A stretch of 64,000 bases of DNA. It comes from Casuarina equisetifolia. Its lineage: Eukaryota > Streptophyta > Magnoliopsida > Fagales > Casuarinaceae. Every line of letters begins with the position of its first letter. Within the stretch, counting starts at the first letter, position 1. A program made the position numbers and the translations under genes. The stretch spans positions 10,499,172-10,563,171 of the forward strand of contig CM052354.1 in NCBI GenBank assembly GCA_028551475.1. The letters run 5' to 3'. Positions 50,319 through 61,500 of the stretch are shown piece by piece. Under the pieces are notes generated by a model that was not told the origin of the DNA, made no database searches, and saw nothing but the letters and a program-made list of their open reading frames with translations.

Positions 50319-51092
50319 AAGGATTTATAAGAAGGGAGATTATCTAGCTTAACATTTTCTTGTAATACAAACTTGGTATTTTGCGGAAAAAGTGACTTTA
50401 AGATCGAGTTAAATCATATAAAGGGATTGACTCAGACTTCTCTAAAGAATAGGAGAACCTGGACCCTATCACAATAAACGTCGTGTACGATGGAAGGTCA
50501 CAGCCTGTACCCAAATCTCAGTCAACGTGTTGAATAAGATAATGATGTTGCTGGCTGCATACTCAATTATTTTTGGTCCAACTTAAAACAGGCTTATCAC
50601 GGGGAAGAATAACAACGTTTCTCAATTGGCTTCCCTTTTCATTGTTTACGTCGAGAGAACAGACTTTTCAACCAATTGTGTTGAAGCTTGGGCAGCAAGA
50701 CATTATCTTGTATCACTAATAATTGAAAATGATACGATTCACTTGTCCTACTGTTACAATACCCTATGTTGATGGTTGATTGGTTGAGTAGTAGGAGATG
50801 ATAACGACTACTCTCCAGATTTGAAGTTGAAAATTTGACTGTTGAATTCTTCCACATGCATGTGATTCCTTTTGGGTTCCTCATCAGATTGGACATCCAA
50901 AATACTAATAAACATTTACGTCCAAATTATTCATGTTCACATTCCACATGTTGGGAATCTGACTAGACGACAATTGGAAATACCAAACATATTAAAATTG
51001 GTCGGTAAGTGTGATCCGATCCATTATTACTTTCTTTCTACTTCTTTTCTTACATCTTTCTCTTCTCTCGTTGTTCATCAAATCTTCAGTCC
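50319..51092. other. Flank of the GDSL gene, no gene
   Basis: Probably 3'UTR near 51092, then intergenic. Open frames are shadows without features. Confidence 0.45.
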
Positions 51093-52643
51093 TCAGAGTT
51101 CAAATAGAGCTTTGAAATTGTAAGGCCCAGTAACATCGGGAGCTCCACTCCACATTATTTCAGCAAGTTGCTGGTTGGCCCGTTCCGAGGGATGGCCGGA
51201 GTCAAAGAACACATATTCGCTGGCGTTCTCGCATAATTCATACTCTTTGACAGATCTCCTCCCTCCACAACTTGAAATCCCTCTGTACGGACCGGTTCCA
51301 CAGCATGCAGTCTTCCCGTCCTTGAACCCTTTTCGACAAAATTACAGCAAATATGCTACTGTTAATCTCTCAAACAAGAGTTTAAGAAGAGAAAAATTTA
51401 CTTGGTACGAGAAAGATATCCAAGGCATACCATATCTTGAAGGGTTATCTATTCTTTCACTAGCAGCAGTGAACGAATTTGCTAGTGAATATCTGAATCC
51501 CTTGAGCTGGCTTTCCAGATTCTGGAGGACTTTAGAAAATCTTTTGTAGTGCAGTATTGCTACTTCTGTCATCTGCTCGTCGCATGCGCCATTATTTCCT
51601 TGTGCTCTCACGGTTGGTGCACAACCCAGTGGCCACATGTTTGGAAATCCGAATTTCCTTCCTCCAGTCTTATATATTTCCTAGCATATCAAGATTTTGT
51701 TAAAGCGAAGCCAGAAACAATTAAAACAAAAGGATATTTCAAGGAAAATTTGTAGTAATGTTAATTTCGTTACTTTGATAGCAATTGTCAGGTTGCCGAT
51801 CACCATATCTACGTATTTTTCTCGAGAAATTGATTGAAAGACGCTGGAATTCCCAGTGAACCGGAAGAAATAATCATTGCCTCCAATGTTAATTAAGTAA
51901 ACTGCTTTGCTCAATAAACTCTTGGCTTCTGTATCACCCAAGTTTTTCGTCAATAACCTCGTCAAGTTCTTGAAATAACTTACTTGAGTCTTTAGGTCAA
52001 TCACCTGAAGGAAGAAATAGAAAAAAGATTCAAGAATTGTTAACAACTTACATGTGCTTGCAACATAAGCAAATTAAAGCAAGTGAAGGCCTATGCAAGG
52101 ATTTGGGATCAGCGTAGCTTGTCGCATAACAAACCCTCTGCTATTAGATAGAAGGAAAAATCACTATTATGAAAGATTACATACAAATCCTGGGAAAGTT
52201 TCAGAGAGAGCACCAGCTCCTGCTGATGCGAAATTTGCCCCATCAGTGTGACGTTGATAACCAGGAAATAGATACGGTGGTATTAACGGCAAGTTTGCAT
52301 ACTCAGCTGCAAAAGACCTTCAGCATCAATTTATCAACACCAAAGATTTAAAGAAAGTCAGATGTAGCAATATCTTACCAATAAAATCTGGGATTGAGCG
52401 ACCATCAGAAAATCTCCCGGTGGGATACTTAAAGAACGTCTCCCCGTACGGGTAAACATTTGCCCGAAAGTTGTCGGTGGTGTTGATATAGTTATTGTTT
52501 CCAACATCGAATATTGAATCCCCAAAGATGAACAAGGAAGCATGTTCTTTTGGCAGGCATAGCCGGCCTTGGCAGCGGGTAATTGGGAGGAGAAGGGCTG
52601 CGCTCAAAACCAAAACGGAAAAATGGAACATTAAACTCGCCAT
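51093..52643 (-). CDS. GDSL esterase/lipase, secreted (GLIP1/GLIP5-like)
   Basis: An SGNH-fold lipolytic hydrolase. The GLIP branch includes secreted lipases linked to plant defence, but the role here is inference. Exons on the minus strand are 52643-52379, 52306-52185, 52004-51774, 51680-51431 and 51328-51093. Phases join into 367 codons plus TGA, and five exons is the classic plant GDSL layout. Residues 1-24 form a signal peptide (SVLVLSAALLLPITRC). Block I FIFGDSIFDVGNNN holds the nucleophile Ser43. Block II is GANFASAGAG, block III LINIGGNDYFF with Gly171 and Asn172. Block V FFDSGHPSERANQQLAE supplies Asp332 and His335. All catalytic residues are present and the length is normal. WPLGCAP and CCGTGPYRG are further family hallmarks. 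A TATA box lies about 45 bases upstream of the ATG. Confidence 0.96.
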
Positions 52644-52684
52644 GTTAACCTGGTTCGCTGGTCTTCTCCTAGTTTGAGATTGTC

Positions 52685-52691
52685 ATTTATA
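52685..52691 (-). promoter_or_regulatory. TATA box of the GDSL gene
   Basis: On the minus strand CTTCTATAAATGACA has a good TATAAAT core. It predicts a leader of about 15-20 bases before the ATG at 52643. Confidence 0.65.
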
Positions 52692-53801
52692 GAAGACTGT
52701 TTACTTGGGCAACAAGACATTTGACGAAGGAACAAATTAAGGAAAAATGTTGTACGACGACTTTTCATGGAAGCACCCGGACGGTTTAACTTGGAACCTC
52801 AGAAGAGGTTATATTATGGATAGTAGGTGAGACTTCCGGGACCTCCCGTACAAGCGATGGAGTGCACAAGCAAGTGCATGCGTTGTCCAGCGGGAAAGTA
52901 GGACTTTGGTTTGTATAAAACATTACATTGAGATAATAAACAAGGTGAGTAGATAGGGAAAAAGAATACTCAGATTACTTAAACAAAAAAAACTCGACGG
53001 CATGCTTCTCAGGGTTTTGGGTTATCATCTGCTGTGGTTTGACCTAGTGGGTTTGACTTGTGCTTGGGCAACATCAGCCAACGGTTTTCGACTTGCAAGT
53101 TACGCCAAGAGGGGCTGATGTGCGCTTGGAAATGTGTCAGCGATTTGATGTTTGAAACGGCTAAAAATCGCGCGAAATATGGCTTGAGTATGAAATATGT
53201 CACCTGGCTGTACATTCCGAATAAAGTACAAATCGATTTTAACATGCTTGATGGGAGTATGAAATATGGCGTTGGGGTACGGTAAATAACAAACAAGTTG
53301 TCCCACAAAAGAGTGAGAGGCTTGGAGATCCTTAAGGATGATTATGAGCCAAATGCAGTGGTGTTAACAAGACTTATATTTAGACTCAATATTAAAAAGG
53401 GAGATCGTGTATTGTTTGCCAAAATTGACAAAAATAAGGTTGGCATGTAGAAAAACACAGAAGTTACCAACGAAGTAGCAATTATCACAATCACTAGCCC
53501 ATCCCACATTTATGAAAGCTGAAATCAAGAAATGAACTCTTAGTTAAGAGGTTATGGTGGCAGGGAGTGTCAGTAAAAAAAAAAAGAAAATCCTTGTGAT
53601 AGCTTGTCAACGATAATTGGTGAGAGTATGTATAAACTAGGAGGTGATATTAATCACATAGAAGATGTTGTACTTGGTAAGGGTGAGGTACCGAAGTGCA
53701 CCAACAGTGGTCCAATATAAAGTGAATTTGGGAAAAGGATTTCCGTAATGGATGAAAGGTGACGGAGTTCAAGGGGCAGAAACATCACAAGTTACAAGTA
53801 C
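52692..53801. other. GDSL upstream region, no gene recognised
   Basis: Overlapping open frames on both strands at 53009-53308 have no family features and appear to be chance. Confidence 0.45.
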
Positions 53802-54511
53802 TGTTAGACTGGTATGCAGAGTACATAACTAAAAAAACTTTTGCAGTAGATTTAGTTAGGTCGTTTGCTTCTTATTTTCTTCTTCTCAGTGGTATTCTCT
53901 TAGCTTAGTAGATAATGGAACTTTAAGCAGCAAATAAACAAGATCAGAACACGAGATTTAACGTGGTTTTGCCAAAATTTTGCCTACAGGACAAGCGGGA
54001 TAGAATTTTATTTAGCTGTCCAAAGTGTAATACGGAAGGTTACCCTCAATATCAGCTCAATTTCTTCATCTACAACATCCTTCTAATGTGTATCAATAAG
54101 TGTACCACAATATTCAACTCAATCTACTAACCTTCTCGTAACTTTTTCACAGCTGGAGTAGAATTGATGACTTTGCACTGGTTCTACCTTTATAGGATCT
54201 GCAGAATTTGTTGTCTCTTGGTTCTTCACGTCTTCTAGGTACTTCTTCTCCTTTTCTTTGAATGACGTACATACATACAATCCACCAATGTGTCTAGCAT
54301 GAGGTGGAAAGTGTATAGGCAAGTGGCAGCAACTTCAAACAGCACCGGTAGCTCTAATCTTGACATATGACATATCAGCAGCTGCTTCACTCTGTTCCGC
54401 TTCAGCTGTTATGGATAAAAATGAGCTGCTGCATCACCTACTTGGCCAGTCATAGGATAAAGAAGTTTGTGTAACCTTAATCAACCAAATTATGAGTCAA
54501 AAAGTCCAACA
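53802..54511 (-). repeat. 3' LTR of copia relic 1
   Basis: 710 bp. On the minus strand it begins TGTTGGACTTTTTGACTC and ends CAGTCTAACA. A purine tract CAAGGTGGAGAAT directly precedes it in that orientation. It carries AACACGAGATTTAACGTGG, common in plant copia LTRs. Confidence 0.75.
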
Positions 54512-55866
54512 ATTCTCCACCTTGACAAATAATTACTACTCTTTACACAATCATCTTCTTTCCTATTGTAACATTCTGCATTACTTGTTTGCATACAGCC
54601 TTACCAAGTCAATACAAGTTTGAAAGTTCTTGGTAGGGAGGAATTTCATGAGCATATTAGAGAGATTCTCAGTGGTAGGTATTTTCAATACTTTCACTTT
54701 ACCTTCAGCCAAAAGTTATCTAACAAAGTGATAGGGGACATTAATGTCTTTAGATTTCTCATGATGCCTCTAATCTTTAGCAATATGAATTGCACTTTGA
54801 CTGTCACGGAAGATCTTATTTTGCTCCTGCTTCACACCTAATTCAGACACCAATCCTTGTAACCAAAGGGCTTCTTTGATGCTTTATACTATAGCCATGT
54901 ATTTAGCCTCAATAGCATAATGCCATAGTTTGTTGCAAAGTTGCTTTCTAGCTTATGACACTATCTGCAAGTGTAAAAATATAACCTGAGAAGACCTTCT
55001 TTCATCCAAATCTTTAGCATAATTTGAGTCTACATATCCAACTACTCATTGACTTCCTTCTTTGTTGAAAGTTAATCCAAAATTAGTTGTTTCTTTTAAG
55101 TATCTTAATACCTACTTCACTACCTTCCAATGATCCTTTCTAGGATTACTCATAAATCTACTAACCATACTCATTGCATAGTTTAAATTTGGTTGTGTAC
55201 AAACCATAGCATATATGATACTTCCTGTTGCACTTGCATATGGCATCTTCTTCATATCCTTCTTTTCCTTGTCACAAATAGGAGATAAAACCCAAGACAA
55301 TTTAAAATAAGTAGCAAGTGGAGTACTTACTGTTGTAGCATTAGTTATGTTGAACTTGTTTAGCAGCTTTTCAAGATACTTTATTTAGGATAAATGCACT
55401 ACACCATAGTTCTTATCATAGTTAATTTCCATTCCAAGAATTTTCTTAGCTGGACCTAGATCTTTCATGTCAAATTCTTGTTTCAATAAGTTTTTCAACT
55501 TTATCACTTCAAATATATTTTTGGTTGCAATCAACATGTCATCTACATAGATTAATAAATATATATAATAACTATCAATAGCTTTCCTTTGATACACACA
55601 ACTATAATAGAAGCTTTTACACTACCCATTTATTATCATAAAACTATCAAATTGTTTATACCATTGCCTAGGAGACTACTTGAGACCATAAAGTGACTTC
55701 ATGAGCTTACAAACATAATCACTTTTATATTTATCTACAAAACCTTCTAGTTGACCCATATATATGTCTTCTTCTAACTCCTATGTAAGGAAGTTGTCTT
55801 AACTTCTAATTGGTGCAATTCCATATCAACTAAAGCCATTAAAACTAGCAAGACACATATAGAAGT
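54512..55866 (-). mobile_element. Ty1/copia relic 1: RT and RNase H, 5' truncated
   Basis: Minus-strand order from 55866 down: [15 protein letters not shown]-like, then LMKSLYGLK and RQWYKQFDSFM. The catalytic RT motif is LLIYVDDMLIATKN (about 55540-55580). MKDLGPAKKILGMEI, YASATGSIIYAMV and MVSRFMSNPRKDHWK follow. The RNase H end is FRDSQSAIHIAKD and NVPYHFVR (54690-54800), close to the 3' LTR. Several stops and frameshifts break it. The 5' part (gag, protease, integrase, start of RT) is missing where another element's LTR begins at 55867. Confidence 0.88.
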
Positions 55867-57038
55867 TGTTAGGTATAATGGCTAACCAAGAAAGGATAGT
55901 TAAATTGGTTGTTTAGCTTAATGTCTATTAATTGGTTTTCTAAACAATGAGTATCAATAAACAACAAATACAAACAACAATAGATAGCAAACACAAACAC
56001 AAGGTTTACCATGGTGGTTCGACACTCACACTTACTTCTACTCTCTTTTTTCTTTAACTTAACTAATTGAAGTCTACTTTACTCATTAATTAGGAGAAAA
56101 CGTTCTCTTAATCTTTCCAATTCATTCTCAAAGGAATTACAACACTATAAGATTACAATCAAAGGTTATTCCAACCTTGTTATAAGAGAAAATCTCTAAT
56201 AATGTATAGTTTGTGAGGGATATTACTAATCAGAGAGCTTTTGAGAGATCTAGAGTAATAATCCAAGCTCTAATCACGAAATCCTTAAATTATAAGAAAT
56301 TAAGTTTTTGGATTTACAATCAAGTTTATGTGCAAATAATAATTAGAGTTCAATCAACACATAAACAAGAGTATATATGAGTATAATCACAAAAATATGA
56401 TCTTTAAAAAATATCATTGAAGATCTTCATAGCATTATAACACCAAGCAATCTCATTTTCCTCTTTCGATTTTCTTAATCAAACTCATGCAAAAACTATC
56501 TCTTGAACTATAGAATGGAAGCTTTTATAAGAGATTCAAATAATAATAGTTAATTTGAGGTTTCTTCCAAACTTGATGAAATTAGAGTCTTCTTCTTGTT
56601 AAGAGAGAAAGCTATATCATCACTTAGGGCTTTACTTCAAACTCTTAATCATCACATAGTTAAACTGATTAGCCATTCTGACAAATGATCGCTTCTTTGC
56701 ATTTCTTCTTGTTGAGAGAGTAGACATTTGGCTATGAAAAGGATAGCTTCTCTTGTTGTCTTGATCGAATTAGGAGCTAAGGCTTCTCTGGGGTGGATTG
56801 ATTTAGGGCATTCAACTTTTATTCAAACGATTCCATTTTGGTGAGCTCACAACACACATTTCTTGGGTCACTTAAGTGTTGTATTAGGCTTGCACTTTAT
56901 GGGCCTAGATCTTGATTAGGTTGCACATAATATGCTTAGGCCACATGTCATAGATTCAAATTGGGCTTGTAAATCACAATAGGTTGGATTGCCTTTGCAT
57001 AAGAATTTTTTCTCCTGCAAGAACATAAAATCCCAACA
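55867..57038 (-). repeat. Long LTR of copia relic 2
   Basis: 1172 bp with ends TGTTAGGTATAATGG and TCCCAACA. On the minus strand it starts TGTTGGGATTTTATG, preceded by a purine stretch AAAGAGAATTTGA, so it acts as a 3' LTR. Flanking 5-mers do not match. It contains GGTTTACCATGGTGGTTCGACACTC in pieces, a typical copia LTR text. Confidence 0.65.
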
Positions 57039-58440
57039 TCAAATTCTCTTTACTAAGAATATTATGCAAATAATATTTTCTCTTTACTTAAGAAATATTA
57101 TTTTGAGACTTGGATAAGATTGCAATATATAAGGATGCATGAAATTGGCTACTTTATAATATCATTGATTGATATTATAATTTGCACACCTTTTACTTCC
57201 TTTAGTTTTATTTTGCACACCAATATATGAAAAACATTTATCAACAAAATTTGTCACAACAAAACTTTTTTTTTTTCGCACAATCTCCTTTTTTTTATTA
57301 TGACAAAATTTTCATAACTTAAGCATATAATAGTACATGTCATCAACAAAGTGAGCAAAGTGTATTATATCAAATGTTTTTCATGACATCCAATAAAGCA
57401 AAATTTTCACATGAAATGAGTAAAACAACAATTATTTTCAATCTATTTCTCATCAACCAACAACAATATATATTATAACATTCATCAGTTATCAATATTT
57501 AGCAATAACACCTTTTGAACACATATTTGCAACATATTTTCAAGGTGTTAGAGACTCATCCCACTTTCTGCATTAGGTAGTTAGAAATGGAACATACATG
57601 TGGAACAATACTCTTTACCCTTTTTTGTTATTATCGAAAAGAGCATATGATCACGAATAGAGATGATGAATAAGATATGAGTAGTAAAGGAGCAAGGTAG
57701 CTGACCTAGTGAGGCAAATAGAGTTTCATGGTGTTCCTTTTCAAAACAAGTGTTTGTAAAAGTTGTGCAAAAGCAGAAACTACAGTCCAACAATAGAACA
57801 TGAAGTTTAAGAAGTATTTTCAAACATGCACATGCCAAGCTCTTACCAAAGAGTATGGCTTTTTTCTAATCCAATGGTTTAGTAAAGATATTAACAAGTT
57901 GTTGCTCAATTCAAACAAATTTGAGAGCAACATCACATTTTTGTACATGGTCTCTAATAAAATGATGTCTTATCTCTATATGCTTAGTTTTAAAGTGTTG
58001 TATAGGATTTTTTGTTAAGTTTATAGCACTAGTATTATCACATTTCAATGAAACATTGTTGGAGTAAACACCATAATCTTCCAATTGTTGTTTCATCCAT
58101 AAAATTTGAGCACAAAACTAGAAGCATCTATGTATTCAACGTTAGTGGAGGAAAGAGCTACACTAATATATTTCTTGGAATACCAAGAAATCAACATATT
58201 TATGGTAAAATGGCAAACACCAGTTGTGCTTTTTCTATCTATCTTACAACCAACATAGTTAGAATTGCTAAAAGTATGCAAGTCAAGAGTTGTGTCTCTA
58301 GGATACCAAATTCCTAGTGTGGCTATGTCTTTCAAATATTTGAATTTTCATTTAACAACCATTAAATGTTATTCTTTTGGATCAAATTGATATCTAGCAC
58401 ACAAACAAATATTAAACATGATATAAGATCTAGATATAGT
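57039..58440 (-). mobile_element. Ty1/copia relic 2: RT end and RNase H
   Basis: Minus-strand traces: MFNICLCARYQFDPKE-like and FKYLKDIATLGIWYPRD (58290-58430), SNYVGCKIDRKSTTGVCHF (about 58210-58270), then VSLKCDNTSAINLTKNPIQH, HIEIRHHFIRDHVQ and ALKFV. These are the copia RNase H blocks. The 5' part is missing and the relic abuts gypsy copy 2 near 58440-58460. Between the RNase H end and the LTR only noncoding text was seen. Confidence 0.85.
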
Positions 58441-58459
58441 CAAATAAAGCTTGTTAGGT

Positions 58460-60160
58460 CATTAGTGAGACATTTTGGATAATGGTGTTATTTAGACATT
58501 CAAATTTAGCTTTAGTGTTGAAACATGCTATTGTATGCTATTTGTGAAAATGCCACCGAATGAGTTTGGATATAAGTAAGATGCAAAATCCACTAATAGT
58601 TGTTGACTTATCCTTGGTGACTTCGCAAGTTGATATGGTGCTAAAGCTTTTAATACTAATGAAAAGCCATGTGATATTCAATGATAGAAAAATCTTTAAA
58701 GTGTTTAAATTTTTTATCCAATTGTCAATAAAGGGTTTGAAGTAATGATTTGTTGTAATTCAATGATCCTAGTTCTTGGTTAGCCCTTTTTAGTGGGATT
58801 AGCAATGTGAAAGAGCAGATTTTTGTTAAGGTTCTTACAACTTAGAATTCCTCCACATGGGCCATTGTCATAGCAAAGAAGATGTAAATTAATTATAAGT
58901 GATTTTACTTGTGATGAACATCATAAAGAAAAGAATTACAATAACAATGAAGCGTAATATATATGATGAAGAAGGCTATGACATACCAATTTAAAAGGCC
59001 TTCATTCTTTTGCAATAATGTAAAGAAGTGGATAGATGAATGTTTAAAACCTTTTAGCTAGCTCAAGGTGTTTAAAGGATAACAGAAAGAGCTTTACCAT
59101 GCCATTTTATATATGTTTAGGACACGTTTCAACTTTTCTTCCTCCTACCACCTATAAACAACTAGTCATATTGAAGTCAGCAATCCCACACTTAAGATGT
59201 ACCTTTGGTGTTTCACAAATCACAAGCCTAAGGAATTGAAAATATGGATGGCATGGGTTGAGTATTGTTATAATACTAGTGAGCCTACATTAACTAGTAA
59301 GATGCCATACAAAGTTTTGTTTGGTTGGCCCTCCCTTGACATTTCTTTCTTATATACTAGGGTTTATTGTAGGCAAAGTAGTGGAGTGTGAGTTACAAGA
59401 TCAAGACCAAGCTTTTGAAAGGTTATAGTTTCAATCTTAAAATGTGCAACAATGTATGATTTTTTTTTATAATGATTGTAAGCATGTTGAAATCCAATTT
59501 GAAGTTAGGGAAAAATTTTCTTATAGTTTTAACCTTATTGGTAAACTTTCTTGGCTCTTTGCCAATAACAAAAGCTTTCACCTAAGTTCTACAATCCTTT
59601 TGAAATTATAGAGAAGGTTGGTCTAGTAGCATACAAGCTAAAATAGCCTAAGGAGCCTAAAATACATTTGGTCTTTCACATTTCATTCCTTAAGTATTCC
59701 CTTAGAGCAAGTTCTTAGCCATTGCTAGGGTTACCATAGTTTACTAAGTTATAAGATGCTTTATTCCCAGTTCCTTAGGCCATTCTTGATAGAATGATGC
59801 ATAAGAAAAAAACTGAGGTCTTAGTTCACTAGAAAGGATTAACACTGATAGATGCCATGTTGGAGTATTCCATGACCTTAAGGACAAGGATTATGTTAAG
59901 GAAGGAGAAGTGTTACATTTGCATGATGTTTGTGTTGAGGGAAAAGTGTTAAAATTACACTAGAAGGGAAAGCAAATGTTATGTTTGCATGATCTTAGTG
60001 CTTAAGGAATGGGAAGCATCATAACCACATGAGAATGAAGGTTAACCATCATATGTGAAGATGCAAGGTTATAGGGAAAGGTGAAACAAAACTGCCATAA
60101 AGCTATCCAACTGCATAGCTCATTAATAGGCATGGAATATCATGGTTATCTTATGTTACA
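58460..60160 (+). mobile_element. Ty3/gypsy 3' relic, copy 2
   Basis: Parallels copy 1 for most of its length: TTTAGTGTTGAAACATGC near 58510, TAAGATGCAAAATCCACTA near 58575, and integrase-like MAWVEYCYNTSEPTLTSKM near 59250. HVEIQFEVREKFSYSFN-like text follows, then the 3' LTR from TGTTACATTTGCATGATG at 59911. It lacks the TRIM and the solo LTR found in copy 1, so those inserted later or elsewhere. It decays at about 60160, where copia text begins. Confidence 0.8.
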
Positions 60161-60164
60161 AAAA

Positions 60165-61140
60165 TTTAACAACATTGGATTACTCATATATGAATCAAAC
60201 ACAACCATAAGAATGCACATTCCTAAACATAATAAATTTAATAGGTTCAAACTAATATAATATCCTACATCTTTTGTAGCCTTTTTTTATTATATTTTCT
60301 TATATGGTATATCATGAATTCTCTCACTAAATTTTTCTATATTTAAAGGACTCTTTATATGCATATTAAGATTTTTTATATTTACTTTATTTATAAACTA
60401 ATCCCAAGGAAATCCTAGTAAAATATTACTAGAAAAACCTACTACAACAAAAAGATAACTCCTAATTCTACAATTACATAGCCACCCTTAAATATCAACT
60501 TTTTTACATGTTTTCATTAAAGTGATACATTTTTGTAATCTCTATTGCCATGCGATAACTCCCATTTAAAACTTGCCCAAATAGCTTGAAGTAAGTCTCT
60601 TGTTACCAATATCCTTTACCATGTTTGAATTTGTATATCTAATAAGTATAAGCTTTTCACTTTCAAATAAAGGTTTCAAAGTAGAAGTCACTTAGAGATA
60701 TTTTAAGATTTACTTTATTTTATTTCAATGTTTTCTTCCAAGATTTGAAGTGAACATGCTAGTAACACCAATTGCATGAGTAATTTTTCACCTTGTACAA
60801 ATCATTGCATACATTAAATAGTTAACAAAAAAAGCATAAGGAAATTTTATGACCTTTTTTTCATTTATAGGACATTCTTTCTTACTCAGCTTAAAGTATA
60901 TAAAAAGAAGCATGCTCACTACTATAGCTTTATTCATATAAAATCTTTGAAGCACCATCTTGATATACTCCTTTTAAGACAATTATAATCTCTTGAATTT
61001 TGTGTCACGACTCATTCTTATACCAAGAATTTACTTTATTGGGCCTAGGTATTTTGGCATAGTTTAAAACTAACTTCCATCTTAATGGACAATGGAATTG
61101 TAAAGGAAAATCTAAAGTCGATCTAGCTTCAATTTTCTTT
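60165..61140 (-). mobile_element. Ty1/copia relic 3: RT fragment
   Basis: Minus-strand traces: LGPIK-ILGIRMSRDTKF (about 60990-61050), KEYIKMVLQRFYMNKA, FKLSKKECPI, and FPYAFFVNYLMYAMICTR with THAIGVTSMF (60740-60860). These correspond to the RT region after the YVDD motif. Stops occur throughout. It is distinct in sequence from relics 1 and 2. 60165-60540 is AT-rich LTR-like or unassigned. Confidence 0.75.
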
Positions 61141-61500
61141 TCTTTCTAGCTATCTTTGCAACTAAAAACATAACAACACCACAAACATTCAAGAGCAATG
61201 TTAAGGGAACATACCCACATTAAGTGGACACGACATACTTGCATTTAGAGGACATAACACTCTTACATTGGCAAAGGACATAACACCGGTGGCTCAATAC
61301 AATTTTTTGCGTAAAAGGTTCTAAGGTTCATCATGAATGAATTTGAAAATTAATAATAGTATTGGGCATTTACTATTATCCCCTTTACTTACATATTATA
61401 TGTTATACACACAAAAAAAGTGTTTAGGCTTAGTCTTACCCAAACTGTATTTCACAAGGGCTCATATATGAGCCCACAAAACAATTAACACAACAAACAC
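61141..61500. other. No gene; presumed 3' end of the gypsy element at right
   Basis: AT-rich. An LTR would be expected here for the minus-strand gypsy pol, but its ends could not be placed. Confidence 0.35.

Noticed and set aside
53009-53308. Overlapping ORFs upstream of the GDSL gene
   Set aside because: Three frames on both strands open at once, typical of chance; none resembles a known protein.
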